Assembly: GCA_020054965.1 (NCBI GenBank)
Contig: JAIMZO010000013.1
Span: 1 to 15,619 of the forward strand
Source of the DNA: Spirochaeta sp.
GTDB taxonomy: Bacteria; Spirochaetota; Spirochaetia; Sphaerochaetales; Sphaerochaetaceae
Length of the DNA stretch: 15,619 nt
Reading direction: 5' to 3'
The position numbers and the translations under genes were made by a program. Shown piece by piece: positions 15,383 to 15,619 of the stretch. Each line of letters opens with the position of its first letter. The stretch's first letter is position 1. Under the pieces are notes generated by a model. The model was not told the origin of the DNA and did not search any database. It saw only the letters and a list, made by a program, of their open reading frames with translations.

Positions 15383-15411
15383 TTTATACCCTTTTACGCA
15401 GAAAAGGTCAA
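15383..15411 (-). promoter_or_regulatory. Promoter of the DUF1538/PII operon
   Basis: On the minus strand TTGACC (15406-15411), a 17-base spacer and TATAAA (15383-15388). Each hexamer differs from consensus by one base. The leader before the ATG at 15331 is about 45 bases and AT-rich, and I see no riboswitch in it. Confidence 0.7.
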
Positions 15412-15449
15412 CGCTCAATCCAGCCCTTGAGAAAATTTGCTGGACATAC

Positions 15450-15478
15450 TTGACTTATTACGGGTCAATTCGTATGAT
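15450..15478 (+). promoter_or_regulatory. Promoter of the tRNA-Ala gene
   Basis: TTGACT (15450-15455), exactly 17 bases, then TATGAT (15473-15478). Transcription would begin about 12 bases before the tRNA. It is divergent from the DUF1538 promoter, with 38 bases between the two -35 elements. Confidence 0.75.
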
Positions 15479-15496
15479 ACTTTTTGTTATTGTCTT

Positions 15497-15570
15497 GGGG
15501 GTGTAGCTCAGTTGGCTAGAGCGTTTGAATGGCATTCAAAAGGTCAGGGGTTCAATTCCCCTTACCTCCA
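15497..15570 (+). tRNA. tRNA-Ala, anticodon GGC
   Basis: A complete 74-base cloverleaf. The acceptor arms GGGGGTG and TACCTCC pair with two G-U pairs; the D stem is GCTC/GAGC. The anticodon stem TTTGA/TCAAA closes the seven-base loop ATGGCAT, giving anticodon GGC, which reads the alanine codon GCC. The T arm is AGGGG/CCCCT around TTCAATT. The discriminator base is A at 15570. The 3' CCA is not encoded and must be added after transcription. Confidence 0.95.
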
Positions 15571-15576
15571 CTAAAG

Positions 15577-15604
15577 AAGTCGTTGCGAAAGCAACGGCTT
15601 TTTT
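15577..15604 (+). terminator. Intrinsic terminator of the tRNA-Ala gene
   Basis: GTCGTTGC, a GAAA tetraloop, GCAACGGC (eight pairs including one G-U), then TTTTTT at 15599-15604. It starts seven bases after the tRNA, so the tRNA is a single-gene transcript. Confidence 0.92.
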
Positions 15605-15619
15605 GCATATGGACATGCA

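Noticed and set aside
1..15619. CRISPR array, insertion sequence or rRNA
   Set aside because: No regularly spaced repeats, transposase frame or rRNA segments were seen.

Overview
The window is about 15.6 kb of bacterial chromosome, mostly ordinary housekeeping and transport genes. The best guess is a spirochaete, perhaps Sphaerochaeta-like. This rests on gene content: a GTP-type PEP carboxykinase, a short-form (archaeal/fungal-type) aspartate-semialdehyde dehydrogenase, a PII plus DUF1538 pair, and a tRNA gene without encoded CCA. GC content is moderate by eye. The taxonomic call is an inference; no marker gene is present.

Left edge: bases 1-111 hold the 3' end of a sigma-70-like protein of the kind carried by Gram-positive conjugative elements. 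It is cut off inside its DNA-binding region and abuts a chromosomal RNase D-like exonuclease (minus strand), so it looks like the scar of a mobile element. An AT-rich gap follows, then an iron-type alcohol dehydrogenase (plus strand) ending at a strong hairpin.

The 2.5-7.7 kb block is all on the minus strand. In transcription order it has a cyclic-nucleotide-binding domain protein, GTP-dependent PEP carboxykinase, a WYL-domain regulator, a short 51-residue one-helix membrane protein, and a uracil/xanthine-type permease. A clean terminator follows the carboxykinase, and its T-tract runs straight into the start of the WYL gene. A perfect 19-bp palindrome lies between the WYL gene and the small membrane protein.

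The 7.8-11.4 kb block is on the plus strand: a GPH-family sugar/cation symporter followed closely by a long U32-family protein with cysteine clusters. It meets a minus-strand Nudix hydrolase tail to tail with overlapping stop codons.

The 12.0-15.3 kb block is on the minus strand: a two-gene operon of a DUF1538 membrane protein and a tandem-duplicated PII-like protein, then asd. Two related AGTAC...GTACT palindromes sit upstream of asd, one in the spacer of its likely promoter. The window ends with tRNA-Ala(GGC) on the plus strand, with a good promoter and terminator.

The most interesting part is the PII/DUF1538 operon: both the membrane protein and its presumed regulator are internally duplicated, and the genes overlap as TAATG. 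Other points of interest are the small membrane protein, the truncated sigma fragment and the palindromes.
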